Part shown: one piece after another, positions 1-11,800 of the stretch
Layout of the letters: each line of letters opens with the position of its first letter
Numbering within the stretch: the stretch's first letter is position 1
From: Hormiphora californensis
Lineage: Eukaryota; Ctenophora; Tentaculata; Cydippida; Pleurobrachiidae
Assembly (NCBI GenBank): GCA_020137815.1
Contig: CM035352.1
Location: 1,242,175 to 1,306,174 of the forward strand
Direction: 5' to 3'
Length of the DNA stretch: 64,000 nt
The notes under the pieces: generated by a model
Seen by the model: the letters and a program-made list of their open reading frames with translations, nothing else
Databases searched by the model: none
Told to the model about the DNA's origin: nothing
Program-made: the position numbers and the translations under genes

Positions 1-72
<72 letters not shown>
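1..72. repeat. (CT)n microsatellite
   Basis: Nearly pure CT dinucleotide run at the left edge, ending in a CTCTGCAG that looks like a splice acceptor on the plus strand. Confidence 0.95.
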
Positions 73-77
<5 letters not shown>

Positions 78-1158
78 GCAGATTCAGTTCCCTCAATGCG
101 GATGTGTACGCAGGGAATGACGACCTGCTCCATCACCGCTGTGACTGACTCTCAAGAATCGTGGGCTGGCTCAGATGATATTGTAGTCATGGCAACTATC
201 GAGGGGGAAAAGGGGCACTACTAAGACGGGAATCCTAGATAGCAGTCAATTCAACCACCGGGTAATTATATCAGATTAAAATCTTAAAATCAGCAGGCTT
301 GAGCAGGGTCCTGTGTATTTCCTTTCTGCTATCATACCTAATAGCCAATGCTCTGACCACGGTTCTCACGTGCGTTTGAAGAAATGAGAATAAAGTTTAG
401 GGCCAGGCCAATACTCATCAGCAATTCAAATTTACAATTCTAGGTGCAAACTCCCAATTATACCGACCCCACTATTTCAGGGACAGATAGGGAACTGGGT
501 TTTCCCAAATTTGAGAAACGTTGGAAAGATCAGGTGCGTTGCCGTTAATGTACTGGTTGGTGGAGATGCATGGTTATTCGACACCATGACTGTAACGTGT
601 GGAAGACATTCCAAGACGTTCACAAACTCGGACAATATATATCTGGAAGATGGCAGTTATTCAATCGTGCGATTGTGGGATTAATGTGTGTTTCAAGAAA
701 TGAGATGTAGTCGATGATAATAAGTAGATGATAATAAGTAGATGTATAAATAGATGATAACACATAAGTAAATTAAAAAACATTTCACCAAAATCAGTTT
801 GTTTGTTGTTCCAACACTACGCTGAATCTCCCTGCTGTGTGAAGCTGTGAAGAAAGGAAATCATTGCTAGATTCACTGTGGGAGCAGGCGGGAGATAAAA
901 TAAAATGAATTGTCTCAAATACCGTCCTCTACGCACCGCCGCACCGGTGCAGCTACGTGAGGCCGCGTAGCAGCGTGCGTGATGTACAGTCAGTACCTGA
1001 CAAGTCATGAACTGTCTGGCGTCGCCGAGCCGGTATGAGCGCACTGTTTTGAGAATCAAAACAAGGTCTCGCAGCGCCAGACAGGTCATGAACATTGCCC
1101 ATTGCCCGCAGCAGTCCCGTTAAACACCACCGGTCGGTGGCAAGCCCCCAAAACATAC
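73..1158. other. No supported gene; probably intron of the minus-strand DNAAF3 gene
   Basis: The stretch lies downstream of the last visible DNAAF3 exon on the minus strand, so it is probably intronic. It holds one degenerate copy, near 340-400, of a dispersed motif of the form GGCCAATGCTCTGACCACGG. I found no convincing further DNAAF3 exon. Confidence 0.4.
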
Positions 1159-1618
1159 TTGATAAAGTTGGCAGCGTTGTTGCGGACAAATTTCATGGAG
1201 GCACCCCGTACCAGACTGTTTCCATAAAGGTCCAAATACAGCTCAGTCTTCTCCTGGAGGCCCATCACCCTCGGGTCTTGTAGTACAACCGATAGAAGGA
1301 GGATGTGCCGACAGTACTGTTCAAGATTGGTGTCTATCACAAATAACTCCACATCTCGGCCACTGCACATCTACATAGGATGGTATTTCGGGTCAAGACT
1401 CAAGTAGTAATAATAGTAGTGTTCAAAGTTCGCACTGCTAGGATGAAGTTCTTTCACGATATCTAACTTACAATTTCGAGTGCGTGTCTGAGATCAGAAG
1501 CACCGATAGTCAGAATTCTCAGTGGTCCTGATTTGCTGTTTCTGCAGTAGGTCGTTAGGTCCTGAGAGGGCGTCAATCCCCACCAGGCAACCTCACCAAC
1601 CCCTTCTAGTAGTGACAT
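1159..1618 (-). CDS. DNAAF3: Dynein axonemal assembly factor 3, 5' part (partial)
   Basis: DNAAF3 acts in the cytoplasm in preassembly of axonemal dynein arms before transport into cilia. Two exons are visible: 1472-1618, starting at the ATG at 1616-1618 and ending at a GTAAGT donor, and 1159-1370, ending at a GTATGT donor in phase 2. The first encodes about 49 residues with EVAWWGLTPSQDL and LRILTIGASDLRHALE, matching the conserved family start (WWGLSPALDL, then a GS.DGRHLLRTL block). The second contains MGLQEKTELYLDLYGNSLVR and FVRNNAANFI, matching the hallmark [20 protein letters not shown] block of human DNAAF3. Splice phases agree. The rest of the gene runs off the left edge. TTC23 lies upstream in the same orientation. 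Family identification is from remembered vertebrate sequence. Confidence 0.85.
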
Positions 1619-2040
1619 ACCTACAAACTGTATCACAATGTCAAAATGTTATAAAACAGAAAGGTGTGGCGGTGTGCGGACTCGACTAGTGCTAAAATCA
1701 TTCGCAGCAAACTCTAGATTTCGGCCGTTAGGCTGGAAACGAGAGTTTGCTGTGCCTCTTTACTTATTTAGAAGTGATAGGGCCGATATTTGGGTTCGAG
1801 ATTAGGTGTTAGGTTTAGGGTTAGATATAGACTAGAGTTCGCCTGGGGTTTAGAATTTAGATATATAGATTCCGTTAGCCTTAGAGTCCGCCCACCATAA
1901 CGGCAAAACAGAACATAGCTATAACAGTAAAACAGGGACTTCAAAGTTCAAGTCGTTAAAGTGTATGTCAAACATAATAGGTCAACTTTCAAACATATCA
2001 TAATAGTCACAATTCAGGACAATTTGAACATGGAGGGTCT
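1619..2040. other. Spacer between DNAAF3 and TTC23
   Basis: Short region between two minus-strand genes, so it should hold the DNAAF3 promoter and the TTC23 3' end. A small imperfect inverted repeat (GCAGCAAACTCT and its complement) sits near 1703-1760. I saw no clear X-box or TATA element. Confidence 0.4.
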
Positions 2041-4245
2041 CTAAACCTTTGAGTACAATTTGAACATTGGCCGTGTCTCTTTGTTTGCCTCTAAACTCTG
2101 AACAGTCTTCTTTATTGCAATTGTCATTTCTGTAGGAGCACTTTGGACGACTGCCAAGATTTTCAAACACTTCTTAAACTCCACCAAAGCTTCCTTCGTC
2201 TTTTCTATTAGCAGGAACACAGACCCAAGAAGTTTGTGATGTGTTGCCAATTGCTTACTATATTCCCCAAATTTTAGCACTTTAGCCTCCTTTGTAGCAC
2301 GTAGCTCGTCTATAGCTTCATCGTACTGCTCCTATTATAAAGGGTGAGGTTGGGTCAGCTGTTTGGAAATTAAGTGCCAAGTAAGGGCCGTGATACAAAA
2401 CTAGCTGCTAAGGTAGCATGGTGCACAAGGAAGTGATAACTCCTTGGTATCTCCTTCTGGTGCTGATACACACTCAGTAGTGAATGTACAACAGTTAAAT
2501 GGGGAATTCTCACATACACACACGGGCAGATCTCGGTTAAGGAGAGATTAATTGATTATTCTGAATCAATAAAGAGATCTGAGCAAGAAGAAATAGGGAA
2601 GAAAATCGAAAAATACTGGGTTTGACCGGGAATTGAACCAGGGACCTCCAGAGAGACATGCTCGGAGCTATACCACTAAGCTATACCAAACCCCTATTTA
2701 ATTCTTGCTCAGATTTCTTTAGTCTTTATTCAGCACATGTTACTTGGTAAGTTATCCCTCCCTTGCCGGAGCGTGCCAAACGAAGGCCGTGAAGCCTAAA
2801 CAGAGTGTGAGGTGTATTCGATACCAAGGCAGTACTGACCTGCTTTATGAGAGCATTAATCAGCAAATCATATGTTTCAATGGTGACATTGTGCAGACCA
2901 GTAAACTGAGTGGTGTAGAGAGCTATCGCCTCCCGCAGTAGACCTAGCCCCTCCTCTATACAGCCGTGACCTGTACTGTCCAGGTATATCCCGGCAAGGA
3001 ACCTGCAGTGAAAGTAAACAGTCAGACTTTACCGGACCCCGATTTACTGGAACCCCGATTTGGGGAACTAATAATGTATTGCTAAATTGCTTCTAGACAT
3101 TCTACAAGTCAAGTAGATGTCAGCAACGTGACTATTGGCTGGTTTACCTCGAAGCATCAGCCTGTAGTGCAACATCACTAGAACCTTCCGCTATTCTTTG
3201 TGCTGCTCGGGCCGATTTCAGTGCAGCACCCGGATCACTGGATGTTGATGTGTTTTTGTGTGTGTTCGCGATCATGTGATGTAGGTATACTGCCTCTAAC
3301 CCTGCACACCTCTCAAGGGCAGGGGGTAGGAAGGTAAGGGGTGAGGTACATGCCGCACTCAGCACGTTAATCTTTGTAGCTATCGAACCTACAGGAAATG
3401 GAGATGTTAGAACGATTGTGTATCTGTACCCGTTGCAACAACACTCAACAACTGTATGAACAACTGTAACAATAACTGTAACAATAACTGTAGCTTCTAT
3501 AACTGTGGTTAACATGGTTATAGTGAGTCACACACCTGTAATTGTGTCGTTTAGAAATGAGAGTTCCTGGAGACAGTTCCTTGCAGCAGTTGCAGCCTCC
3601 CCTGCATCGGCTGTCTTCCCAAGCTTTAGACGGCAATGACCAAGGAGGTAGTACGCAAATGTCTGGAAATATTATTTATTAGTATGCCGTTAATTACTTG
3701 AGAGGGGTCGCCAGACTAGAAAACGCCATGTTACTGTCCTATACTCACCCCCCCCCTCCAAACGTGTTACTCACGAGGATTGTAAGTTGGGCTTTCACTT
3801 GTAGACACATTTTCAGCGTGCAGTACAGCCTCCCCCGAGTGGTATTCCCCTTGTTTTAAATATCCCTTTTTAGTAACATATGCTTCCGCCACTGGAGGGG
3901 GTGAATTCGTCAGACAACTTACTTTTGTGTGACGATTGTGATCGGTTTGACCCTTACTACCCAATAGTACTCTGTCAGAGAATTGGCCTGAGCGCACGAA
4001 AACTGTGGTCAGAGCATTGGCCTGAACGTGCGAGAACTGTGGTCAGAGCATTGGCCTGACAAGTAGTACTAGGTTCTGGGACACCGGCCAGTACCCATGC
4101 CTCCCGAAAGAATGCTATACTCACATGTTAGATGTGCAGCAGCTAATGGTAGTGGCTCTTTTTCCACCTGTAGTTTAGAATATGCCACTAACTTGATTAG
4201 CGATTTGAACAGCGCCTCCTCGTCTTGTCCATCTTGTTCAATTGT
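2041..4245 (-). CDS. TTC23: TTC23-like tetratricopeptide repeat protein (5' end not identified)
   Basis: TTC23 proteins are TPR scaffolds of the ciliary base (EvC zone) linked to Hedgehog signalling. Six exons read on the minus strand: 4125-4245, 3775-3891, 3536-3662, 3148-3388, 2840-3002 and 2041-2331 (stop), all with GT-AG borders. Order and content follow the family: an N-terminal AAAHLTLAEAYVTKKGYLKQ helix pair, a middle TFAYYLLGHCRLKLGKTADA repeat, then LLREAIALYTTQF and a C-terminal block (EAKVLKFGEYSKQLATHHKL, EFKKCLKI) matching the vertebrate EAKVAIFGDFSPEVAETYRL and KLKKCLQI. Phases agree at each junction except exon 2 to exon 3, where the expected frame is offset by +1. Exons before 4245 were not recognised. 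A tRNA-like foldback lies in the last intron. Confidence 0.8.
2561..2733 (-). mobile_element. tRNA-like core flanked by inverted repeats
   Basis: On the minus strand 2617-2693 resembles a tRNA: a GGGTTTG/CAAACCC acceptor-like pairing, an A-box-like TAGCTTAGTGGTA and a B-box GGTTCAATTCC. The anticodon arm does not fold into a normal 5+7+5 structure, so a functional tRNA is unlikely. The core is bounded by roughly 40-bp imperfect inverted repeats (2561-2598 and 2690-2733) sharing CTGAAT, AATCTGAGCAAGAA and AAATAGGG blocks. It sits inside the last TTC23 intron. Best read as a tRNA-derived or foldback repeat. Confidence 0.6.
3960..4062. repeat. Tandem copies of a ~34-bp dispersed unit
   Basis: Two to three units of the form ACTGTGGTCAGAGCATTGGC, followed by CTGAACGTGCGAGA and variants, in tandem within a TTC23 intron. 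Related copies occur near 340, 20410-20610 and 33020-33075. Confidence 0.7.
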
Positions 4246-4701
4246 CTGTGGGGGAAAATATACAGCGATAAAGTTGCCATTGTGCTGCAGAAGTTGCATT
4301 AATTTTAATTTTTTAACTTACATGAGAGTAGATTTTTAGGATGGAGCTGAAAACTTTCCGGCGGTTTTTAACCTCGTATGAGGGTTCCAGTTGTCTGAAA
4401 ACGCCACTGCTGTGAAAAACATTCATTCTCTGACTGGGATTAGCATAGGTATTGAATAGTGAGACAAAGCGCCAAAGTATGGCTGATTGAGAAGTAGGAC
4501 ACACTATTATATGTGTAACATAAACCCAAGACCCCCCTATCTGTTACAACAGAGCCTTATCTCTTGCAATATTTCTTGTTGCTGCCTCTTTGCTTTTACT
4601 TTTTGGGGGAGGGGGAGAGTGTGTGATAGATTTGTTCTAACATTTGCTATATACTTTGCTTTGCTTTACATTCGCTAATAATTCCGACACACTTGTTACA
4701 G

Positions 4702-6076
4702 ATGTCTGATAGTGATCGACGCCAACTATGCCCGGGTTTGGAGTTCTTCAATATCCCTGTGTTGGACACCTTTAAGCTGTACCTCCAATCAACCAATGAG
4801 ATGAATGTCTCTCCACTTGTACTAGCTCAAGCAAGTCCGGAGTTGTTTCGCGTGATGAAGACACTAAAAAAAGAGGAAGCTGGTTTGGACCTTTCAGACT
4901 ACCAAGATGAGGCAGTTCGATCAATGGTCAAAGCACTGTACTCGGGGAAGGAACCAGTTATACAGTTTGATTACTTTCGAGATATCCTTAAGCTGGCTAT
5001 ACACTGGAAGATCGAATGGGCTACTGATATGTGTTACAGTTGGTTCCGTAAGCATGTCGATTCCATGACAGATGTCCTTCAAGCCGGGCCTTTACTAAAA
5101 GAAGCCTGTTTTGTCTGGGAACGGTTTTCCAACATGGACCCAATTAATATTCTAACTCGGCGCATTTGTTACGATCTTGAAGGCAGGTTCACGTTGACCG
5201 AAATGCTTTGTGAGAGGTATCGGAGTCTATCAAAAATTGAAATAAAGATTTTGCTGGTGTGTTCCCGGATGTGATAGTGAACACAGCTGTTACCTTCTTG
5301 AAGCTCTCTTTTCGAAATTGAACTCGGAAATCACAGCAGGTGGATTTGCCCTGTGTAGCAACGGAAAGTATCTACTCGAAAACTCGTGCCTGGATGCCCT
5401 ACCACCAGAGAAAATGGGCATTTTGTACAGACGTCTTGGATCGCTCCTCGATAATCATAGGCTTCTGAATCAAGATGACCTTCTCTGGTTACTAGACTTC
5501 AGGAAACATTGTTTGGAGGAAAATGATCACTCCTGCAAATTTGACTACTCTAAGTTCTACAATTTTGATCAAAGCATTTCTGAAGAGGACAAGTTTGAAT
5601 GGTTACTCAGCAACAATGATAAATTCTCAGTCCTGTCGCATTTCCTCTTTAATTTGTATGCTTGTGTTGATTTGGGCAAGGTACAAGATTTAGTTAAACG
5701 TATTGTGGAAATAAAGAAGGCACGGAGCTGGAATGGTGTACCATCATCGGTGTTCCCAATGTTCAACAACCTTGTGGGCTCTCAGGAGTTGTTTAGTGAG
5801 GAAGGCTGGCAGAAATTCGGCAACGGAAACTCATCAGTAGTGTTTTTTACAGATAAAACATGGCCGACATGTTGGAGAGACGACTATGGCTGCACATTCG
5901 AAGTAGCAGATGTTAAGTTCAAAAAAGTTCGTCGCCATGGAATTGCTACAAAAGGAACTCTTCGGGGGTTAGAAAGAGAAGGCCATTTTCACGAGAAGCG
6001 CTATAAAAACAGACATATTTTGTTTGAAAGACTACAAGGTAGTGAAAATTTTTCTGTTTGGATTGAAAACATCTAA
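4702..6076 (+). CDS. BTB/BACK-like protein of unknown function, intronless, with an apparent +1 frameshift
   Basis: The first part (4702-5274, about 190 codons) starts MSDSDRRQLCPGLEFF and has a BTB/BACK-like middle (SPELFRVMKTL, YQDEAVRSMVKALYSGKEP, DILKLAIHWKIEWATDMCYS). It ends at TGA 5272. The second part is open in the +1 frame from just before that stop to 6076 and continues with HSCYLLEALFSKLNSEI, then about 240 residues I do not recognise (LLWLLDFRKH, LFNLYACVDLGKVQDLV, WPTCWRDDYGC). The junction lies between 5243 and 5274. The ATG follows TTGTTACAG, so a 5' UTR intron is possible. An AATAAA lies at 6462. It could be one gene with an indel or consensus error, or a decaying gene. The BTB call is by pattern, not by a specific match. 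Confidence 0.6.
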
Positions 6077-6640
6077 ATGAACGGTACATGTATTTAAGTG
6101 TACAGTTACAATCCTAACTCAACAGACGGACGAAACTAGCTGGGATTTTTCGTTGTAGCGTACACACTTTACAGTTTAAATGCACTTTTTTGCTCAGTTC
6201 TAATACAAATATGGAATTTTGATTCACCCATCTGATATATTTTGATTGTTCGTAATGTATAAGTTTTGTTTTCTAAAAACAATGTCTAATTTCTGTTGTG
6301 TTTTTAATTTTATCAACAGAAGAAGTTTTTGCATTTCTCTGTGGTGGTACTCTGTCTTCAGCTAGCGTTGACACACTGTACGCTATGATAGTGCACAACG
6401 TTTCAGGTTTGATGAGTAGTAATTCATGACATTTAATATAGTTTTTATATATAGTGTTTAAAATAAATGCCAAATGGTTTGCTACTGATTCAATCAGATC
6501 GATACTACACCATCGTTTATCTCTTTAACCGTCATATTGGCTGGCCGCATGATGATAAAGCAGCGTCACCCAAAGTGTGTGCGTCTTGGACGTCGTGGGC
6601 GGTCACTTGCACTGTTAATCACAATTGACGCACGGCGATT
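6077..6640. other. 3' flank of BTB-like gene
   Basis: AT-rich sequence with an AATAAA signal at 6462-6467, then a CpG-richer stretch leading into two hairpins. No gene seen. Confidence 0.4.
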
Positions 6641-6697
6641 ACTTTATTTCCAAGCCGACTCCGGTTCGCCGAACCGGAGTCGGCTTGGAAATAAAGT
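6641..6697. repeat. Perfect 28-bp inverted repeat (1-base loop)
   Basis: Arms 6641-6668 and 6670-6697 are exact reverse complements separated by one C. Each arm carries ATTTCCAAGCCGACTCCGG, and the outer ends give AATAAAG on both strands, so both strands carry a poly(A)-type hexamer. Confidence 0.95.
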
Positions 6698-6803
6698 ATA
6701 AACAATTGGCATACGCTACAGACAACATGGGATAATGCAGCGCTTTTCAATTGGCCTTCATTGTAGTCCCCCTACCTCACTAACGCATGCCAATCTTTTC
6801 AAA

Positions 6804-6955
6804 ATGAGGCCCCTCGGAAATGTTCAAGTCATGCACAATCAAGTCACGCCCACCAATCACAGCGCAGAACGCGCGAAGCACTCCGCGCGTTCTGAGCTGT
6901 GATTGGTGGGCGTGACTTGATTGTGCATGACTTGAACATTTCCGAGGGGCCTCAT
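6804..6955. repeat. ~70-bp-arm hairpin (MITE-like)
   Basis: The outer ends ATGAGGCCCCTCGGAAATGT and its complement begin arms of about 70 bp that match almost throughout, around a short GC-rich centre (GAACGCGCG near 6868). Each arm carries a CCAATCA motif. No coding capacity. Probably a foldback/MITE, or extruding palindromic DNA. Confidence 0.9.
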
Positions 6956-7120
6956 GGATTTGGGAAATCGAGCTTTTTGTGAATTTTTAGTTTTTTCAAA
7001 GTCTAAAAATGTACAAATTTTGGTGAAGCTGAAGTAAATGAAAAACGCGCGCAGCTGCGCGACGTCATCTCATTATTTGCGCGTTACACGTAACGGGCGC
7101 CGCGCATCTCTTATTTTATT

Positions 7121-7206
7121 TACCAGAGCCGAGAAAAAACGCAAAAAAAGAAAGAGAAAAAAGAGGAAAAAAAACGAAAAAAAGAGAAAGAAAAAAGAAA
7201 AGCATG
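7121..7206 (+). repeat. A-rich (GAAAAA)n tract
   Basis: Purine-only A-rich stretch upstream of the LINE ORF1, possibly in the element 5' UTR. Confidence 0.7.
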
Positions 7207-7380
7207 CCGTTTTGTTGAAAAGCGCTTCCTTATCCCGTGCTGCTATCGGGGGCCAGCAACGTTTGCCAAGCCGTTTTGTTTTGAAAAGCGTTTCGTTGCA
7301 CTGCGTTGTGCTGCGTAACGTAAAACTATTTATTGAGTTTTAGGATGGCGACCCACTAGCCGCCCCTAAGGGCAGAAACC

Positions 7381-8814
7381 ATGACTAAAACGAAAAAGAA
7401 GAACGGGGAGGATAACCCCGATATGAAAACTGTTCGAGACACCCACGATGGATTTCTGGCGTTGAAAGCCGCAGTTGAACAGAAAGGGTTAATGACTTAT
7501 GTCACCAAGGGATCACCAAATCCCCCTTCTTCCAAGCCCAGCCGTACTGATATACTACAGTTATTGAGGAGTGCGTACTGTCTCACGCTTGAACTTTTGG
7601 ACGATCTACATGAGCAGGCATCTAATGCCCCGTCAACCATCAATGGAGAGTATACTGTAACATGCCGAAATAGTGACTGTTCTGCCGTTCTAGATGATGA
7701 TAAAACCTGTTTGCTGATAAACGAATACGAGGGTTTAGCATGGTTTTGTCCCAGCTGTAGGGACGATGAACTGAACTGTACTATTAAGAGTATGAGCAAC
7801 GAACCGTCTGTACTTACTCAGAGGGTACTAGAAGACCGCTTAGACAATTTTGAACATGCGATAGACACTAAAGTATCGTCTTTCTTGGAGGAGATGAGTA
7901 AATCCATTAACCAGAGCTACGCAACAGCTCTCGGTTCACAAGCCATTGTCAGGGCCAAATCAAGTGTTGATGAGTGTGGTGATTCACAGAGAGTTGTAAA
8001 TGTTCAGAGAGAAGTTTTTAAGGGCACAAATAACAGTTTTAAGAACTCTTCTCATGGTGCAAACCGATCTAATTTGTGTGATGCTAAGAGAACAGTTATA
8101 GTAAGAGGAGTCACAGATTATGAAAAGTTCATTAAGCAGGGATATTTAACTTCGAAAGAATTTCACAAATACTACCCTAACATTGTAATCTCCCAGGTCA
8201 AGCCGACAAGGCGGGGTTATCTTCTATTGGAGATGACTTCAAGTGAAGATGCAGAAACTGTCGTTCGTGATTGGAAGCCTAACTTCTTTGCTAGCGATGA
8301 TAAATCAACACGTGCATCCATTCTGTCTGAGGGAGGTCACAAGTGCGTAGCTGAGAATGTGGACCCTTCAGTTTTGGAAGCTGAAATCTCAGAAAGTCTG
8401 GAGGTCAAACTGGGTGTCAAGCCCACCCATGTACGGAGAATGCTCGGTAGAAGTCGCACACCTACATCTTCAGTAATGATAATCTTTGAAACTGAACAAG
8501 GACGAGATGCTGCTATAAGTTCTGGACTCCGATTAGATTACCAATCATGTCGGATAAGGCAATACGTTGATACGAGATCTCCGAAAAGCAACCAGTGCTA
8601 TAACTGCTTCCAGTTTGGTCACCCAGCCTGCTGGTGTAGACAGAAACGTTGTTGTCCTCATTGCTCTGAGGATCACAAACCTGTGGATTGTCCTGTTATA
8701 TCAACTGGGGATTCATCTCGTCTAAAGTGCTCAAACTGTGTTAACAGTAGGGACCGCAACCATTCCGCCACATCAATGAACTGCCCTATTCTCTCAAAAA
8801 TGCACTATGGTTAG
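7381..8814 (+). CDS. LINE ORF1 protein with PHD-like finger and C-terminal CCHC knuckles
   Basis: This 477-residue protein should bind element RNA in a ribonucleoprotein particle. Near residues 95-135 a Cys-rich block (CRNSDCSAVLDDDKTCLL, then WFCPSCRDD) resembles a PHD-type zinc finger. The middle is low in recognisable motifs. Near 405-470 come knuckles: CYNCFQFGHPACWC, CPHCSEDHKPVDC, and CSNCVNSRDRNHSATSMNC. The ORF starts at ATG 7381 after AGAAACC and ends at TAG 8812-8814, overlapping ORF2. PHD-like fingers in ORF1 are known from some CR1-group elements; the assignment here is by cysteine spacing only. Confidence 0.9.
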   Translation: MTKTKKKNGEDNPDMKTVRDTHDGFLALKAAVEQKGLMTYVTKGSPNPPSSKPSRTDILQLLRSAYCLTLELLDDLHEQASNAPSTINGEYTVTCRNSDCSAVLDDDKTCLLINEYEGLAWFCPSCRDDELNCTIKSMSNEPSVLTQRVLEDRLDNFEHAIDTKVSSFLEEMSKSINQSYATALGSQAIVRAKSSVDECGDSQRVVNVQREVFKGTNNSFKNSSHGANRSNLCDAKRTVIVRGVTDYEKFIKQGYLTSKEFHKYYPNIVISQVKPTRRGYLLLEMTSSEDAETVVRDWKPNFFASDDKSTRASILSEGGHKCVAENVDPSVLEAEISESLEVKLGVKPTHVRRMLGRSRTPTSSVMIIFETEQGRDAAISSGLRLDYQSCRIRQYVDTRSPKSNQCYNCFQFGHPACWCRQKRCCPHCSEDHKPVDCPVISTGDSSRLKCSNCVNSRDRNHSATSMNCPILSKMHYG

Positions 8815-11800
8815 TTTGTGTCAATTAAACGTGAGCGGTCTTAGTCCCCAATCTGCAATTGCAGTAGATCGTTTATGCTATACAAGACGTATTAGCATAC
8901 TCGCCTTGCAGGAGGTGGGAACCTCACCTGCTGTTAACACATTCACTAATATGAAGACCTTTGGAGTTTCTGCCGACCGGGGAGTATCACTCTCCATAAA
9001 CCCTGATTTAAAGCCACAGCGCATCCACAAACTTGAATCCGCCCTAGTTGGTGCTGTCTTCGCAACCATCCAGATCGACAACAAGCCATTGATGGTAGGA
9101 TCTGTCTACCGTTCCCCCAGCAACAGTTTATCTCCACTTCTCGATGTTATCAGAAATGCTTGGGCGCTCTGTAAATCCTCTGGCATCCGTTCTTTACTTG
9201 TTCTTGGAGATCTAAATGCACGATGCATTCCCCTAGGTGACAAGCAAACTAATAAGGAGGGAAAACAGCTGCTGGAATTTTGTGACACGGAAAAGTGTGT
9301 AGCCCTTTCGCCCGGTAGAAATACATTTCTTTGTAGCAACGGGGGAAGTGTGATTGACATAGGACTTATGTTCGGGAATGCTGGCATCCAGCAGCACCCT
9401 TGGGTTGACGAAGAGGCGGCCTACACCCTTTTTACAGGGTTCCCATCGCGTGGTCACGCCCCAGTTTTTACAGAAATGAATTTCCAGAACTCAAGAGCCT
9501 CAAAAAGAGAGGTACCTGATCTCGCCAGAACTGACTGGAAGCTCTGGTCCCTTGAAGTTGAGAGTGTACTTTGTGAACATCCTCCATCTGTTACTGAATC
9601 TCCTGACAGTATGCTTCGCAACTTTTTAGACTGTTTAAAATCTTCCAACGAGAGCCACATCCCAACAAAGACCATTTGCAAACATTCCCGGCCATTTTGG
9701 ACTCCTGAATTGTCAGAGTTGTCTGTAAAACTCAGAGATGCTCAGAAAAGGCTGCGCTATAGAAGAACTAATATCAACAAAGAAGCAGTGGAGCAAGCCA
9801 AAGATATTTTCAAGGAGGCGCTGATTAAGAAGAAAAACGAGTGGATTCACCAGCGACTAAACGGTCTCAATGTCCAAGAATGCAGTGAATTCTGGGAGCA
9901 ATATCGCAGAATGTTCCTTGCCAAAGAGGAGAATACTATTGGATGTTTAGAAAACCAAAACGGAGATCTTCTGCACCTTGACTCTGAAAAAGATCTCATC
10001 CTCTTTGATGCCTACTTTACTGGTAAACACCTACAAGGTGAGGATTTTGACGATGTTCACCTCGACGGAATAACTGAGGATTATGCTCGTTTGAAGAACG
10101 AGATAGAGGATGACGATCATCACGACCCGGAGGATCAACTCAATCGCCCAGTAGCCGCCGACGAAGTATCAGCAGCCATCAGCTCTATGAAAGCGAGTGG
10201 TAAAGCCTGGGACGGAGATGGTATCCACCCAACCATGCTGAAACACCTTCGCCACAGAACTGTACAGTACTTAGCCGATATGTTTTCGAGATGCCTAAAG
10301 CTGGGTCGATGGCTGTGGAACTCTTCCTACGTTACATTCATCCAGAAACCTGGAAAGTCGTCCTATGTAAAACCAGGTTCCTTCCGACCCATCACAATAT
10401 CATCGTACATCGGAAAGATGCTTGAAAGGGTTATGGACAAAAGAATTAAAGATCTTTGCGCCATGGAATCAATACCAGATGAGGAACAAGAGGGCTTCCT
10501 ACCGGCACGAAACACCACTCGCTATCTCTTCAAGCTGCTATCGACCGTTCATGAAACACGCAGAAGAAAGCTGACAGCCTTTCTGTTGTGTATAGATTTC
10601 CAAAAAGCTTTTGACTCAGTTCCCCATGAATGTTTGATTGTGAAGCTCCATAAACTTGGAATCAATGGAATGCTGTTGAACCTTATCGACAACATGCTTT
10701 CACAAAGAAGTGTTCGTTTGAAGATCAATGGAGTTCTTGGCCCACTCCGTAGGTGTGGAAGAGTAGGCCTTCCCCAGGGGGCAGTCCTCTCTCCAATCCT
10801 ATTCATTCTCTACATCTCTGACTTACTCTGCACCAAAAATCTGCCGGAGGAGGTGAGATGTAGGACTGAAGCATTCAAGTTCGCCGACGACGGATCTGTG
10901 TTGGTTTTTGGAGACCAGACTCAATGCGAGAGAACTATGGCAATAGTTTTGGACTACATTCACAACTGGTGTCGGAAGTGGAGACTAGCGGTGAACTGTG
11001 ATAGAAATAAAACAGAGATTGTCATCATCAGACCAAGGGGTTCATCAGATGATAGTGCATCACCTCAGCAACTGAAGATTGGAAATAAAGTTGTCTCTTT
11101 TGCCAAGAATAGTAAAGTCCTTGGGGTTTACATTGATAGTAACCTAAATTTCATGACTCATGCTGCTGATGTACTGAAAAGATGCTGGTTTAACTGGAAC
11201 ACATTAACCTCAATGACTGGTCGACTGACAGGGATTAACAGTTCGGGGCTTTCGCTACTATTCAGAACAGTAATCTTGACAAAGATCCTTTATGCAGCAC
11301 CAGTTTGGTTAAGACAGCGAACGGACTTCTTCGGAGATCTTCTTTCCCGAGCACGGCTGAAGATAACAGGGGGACAAGTTCACATAGCCAAACCTCTGTC
11401 AGAACTCCTAGCATGCGTGCCTCCTATTGACGTTCTTGTGGAAACAGTGGTAACCAAATTTGTCCTAAAAGGCCTTGCAGCTAAAGATAATATATCAGCT
11501 AAACTACTACAAATTGAAGCGGAACAAAATCATGTGTTCTTCTGGCAGATTGCTGCTACCAAAAGATATTTGGTTTGGAAGTCGACTCAACTAGACGGTG
11601 TCCAGATCCAGGATTCTAACAGAGATTCAATCAGAACTATTAACTTGGGAAGTTTAGAGCCGGACACTTTCCTGTACTCAAAAGAGGAAATGAGACAGTA
11701 CACATGTAGTTTATGGGACCGGTCACTCAAATCATCGATTAACCATTTGACTCGAGATGACCCTTTCAGCATACTTCCTATTCACTCTCAAGAAGAACTC

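Noticed and set aside
82-148. Possible last exon on plus strand after CTCTGCAG (FSSLNADVYAGNDDLLHHRC, stop)
   Set aside because: The acceptor is only the end of a CT repeat and no family match is evident; an AATAAA at 389 is not enough.
1795-1830. Interstitial telomere-like TTAGG repeats
   Set aside because: Only a few degenerate units; chance is likely.
2617-2693. Functional tRNA gene
   Set aside because: The anticodon arm does not fold normally and lacks U33; kept only as tRNA-like repeat.
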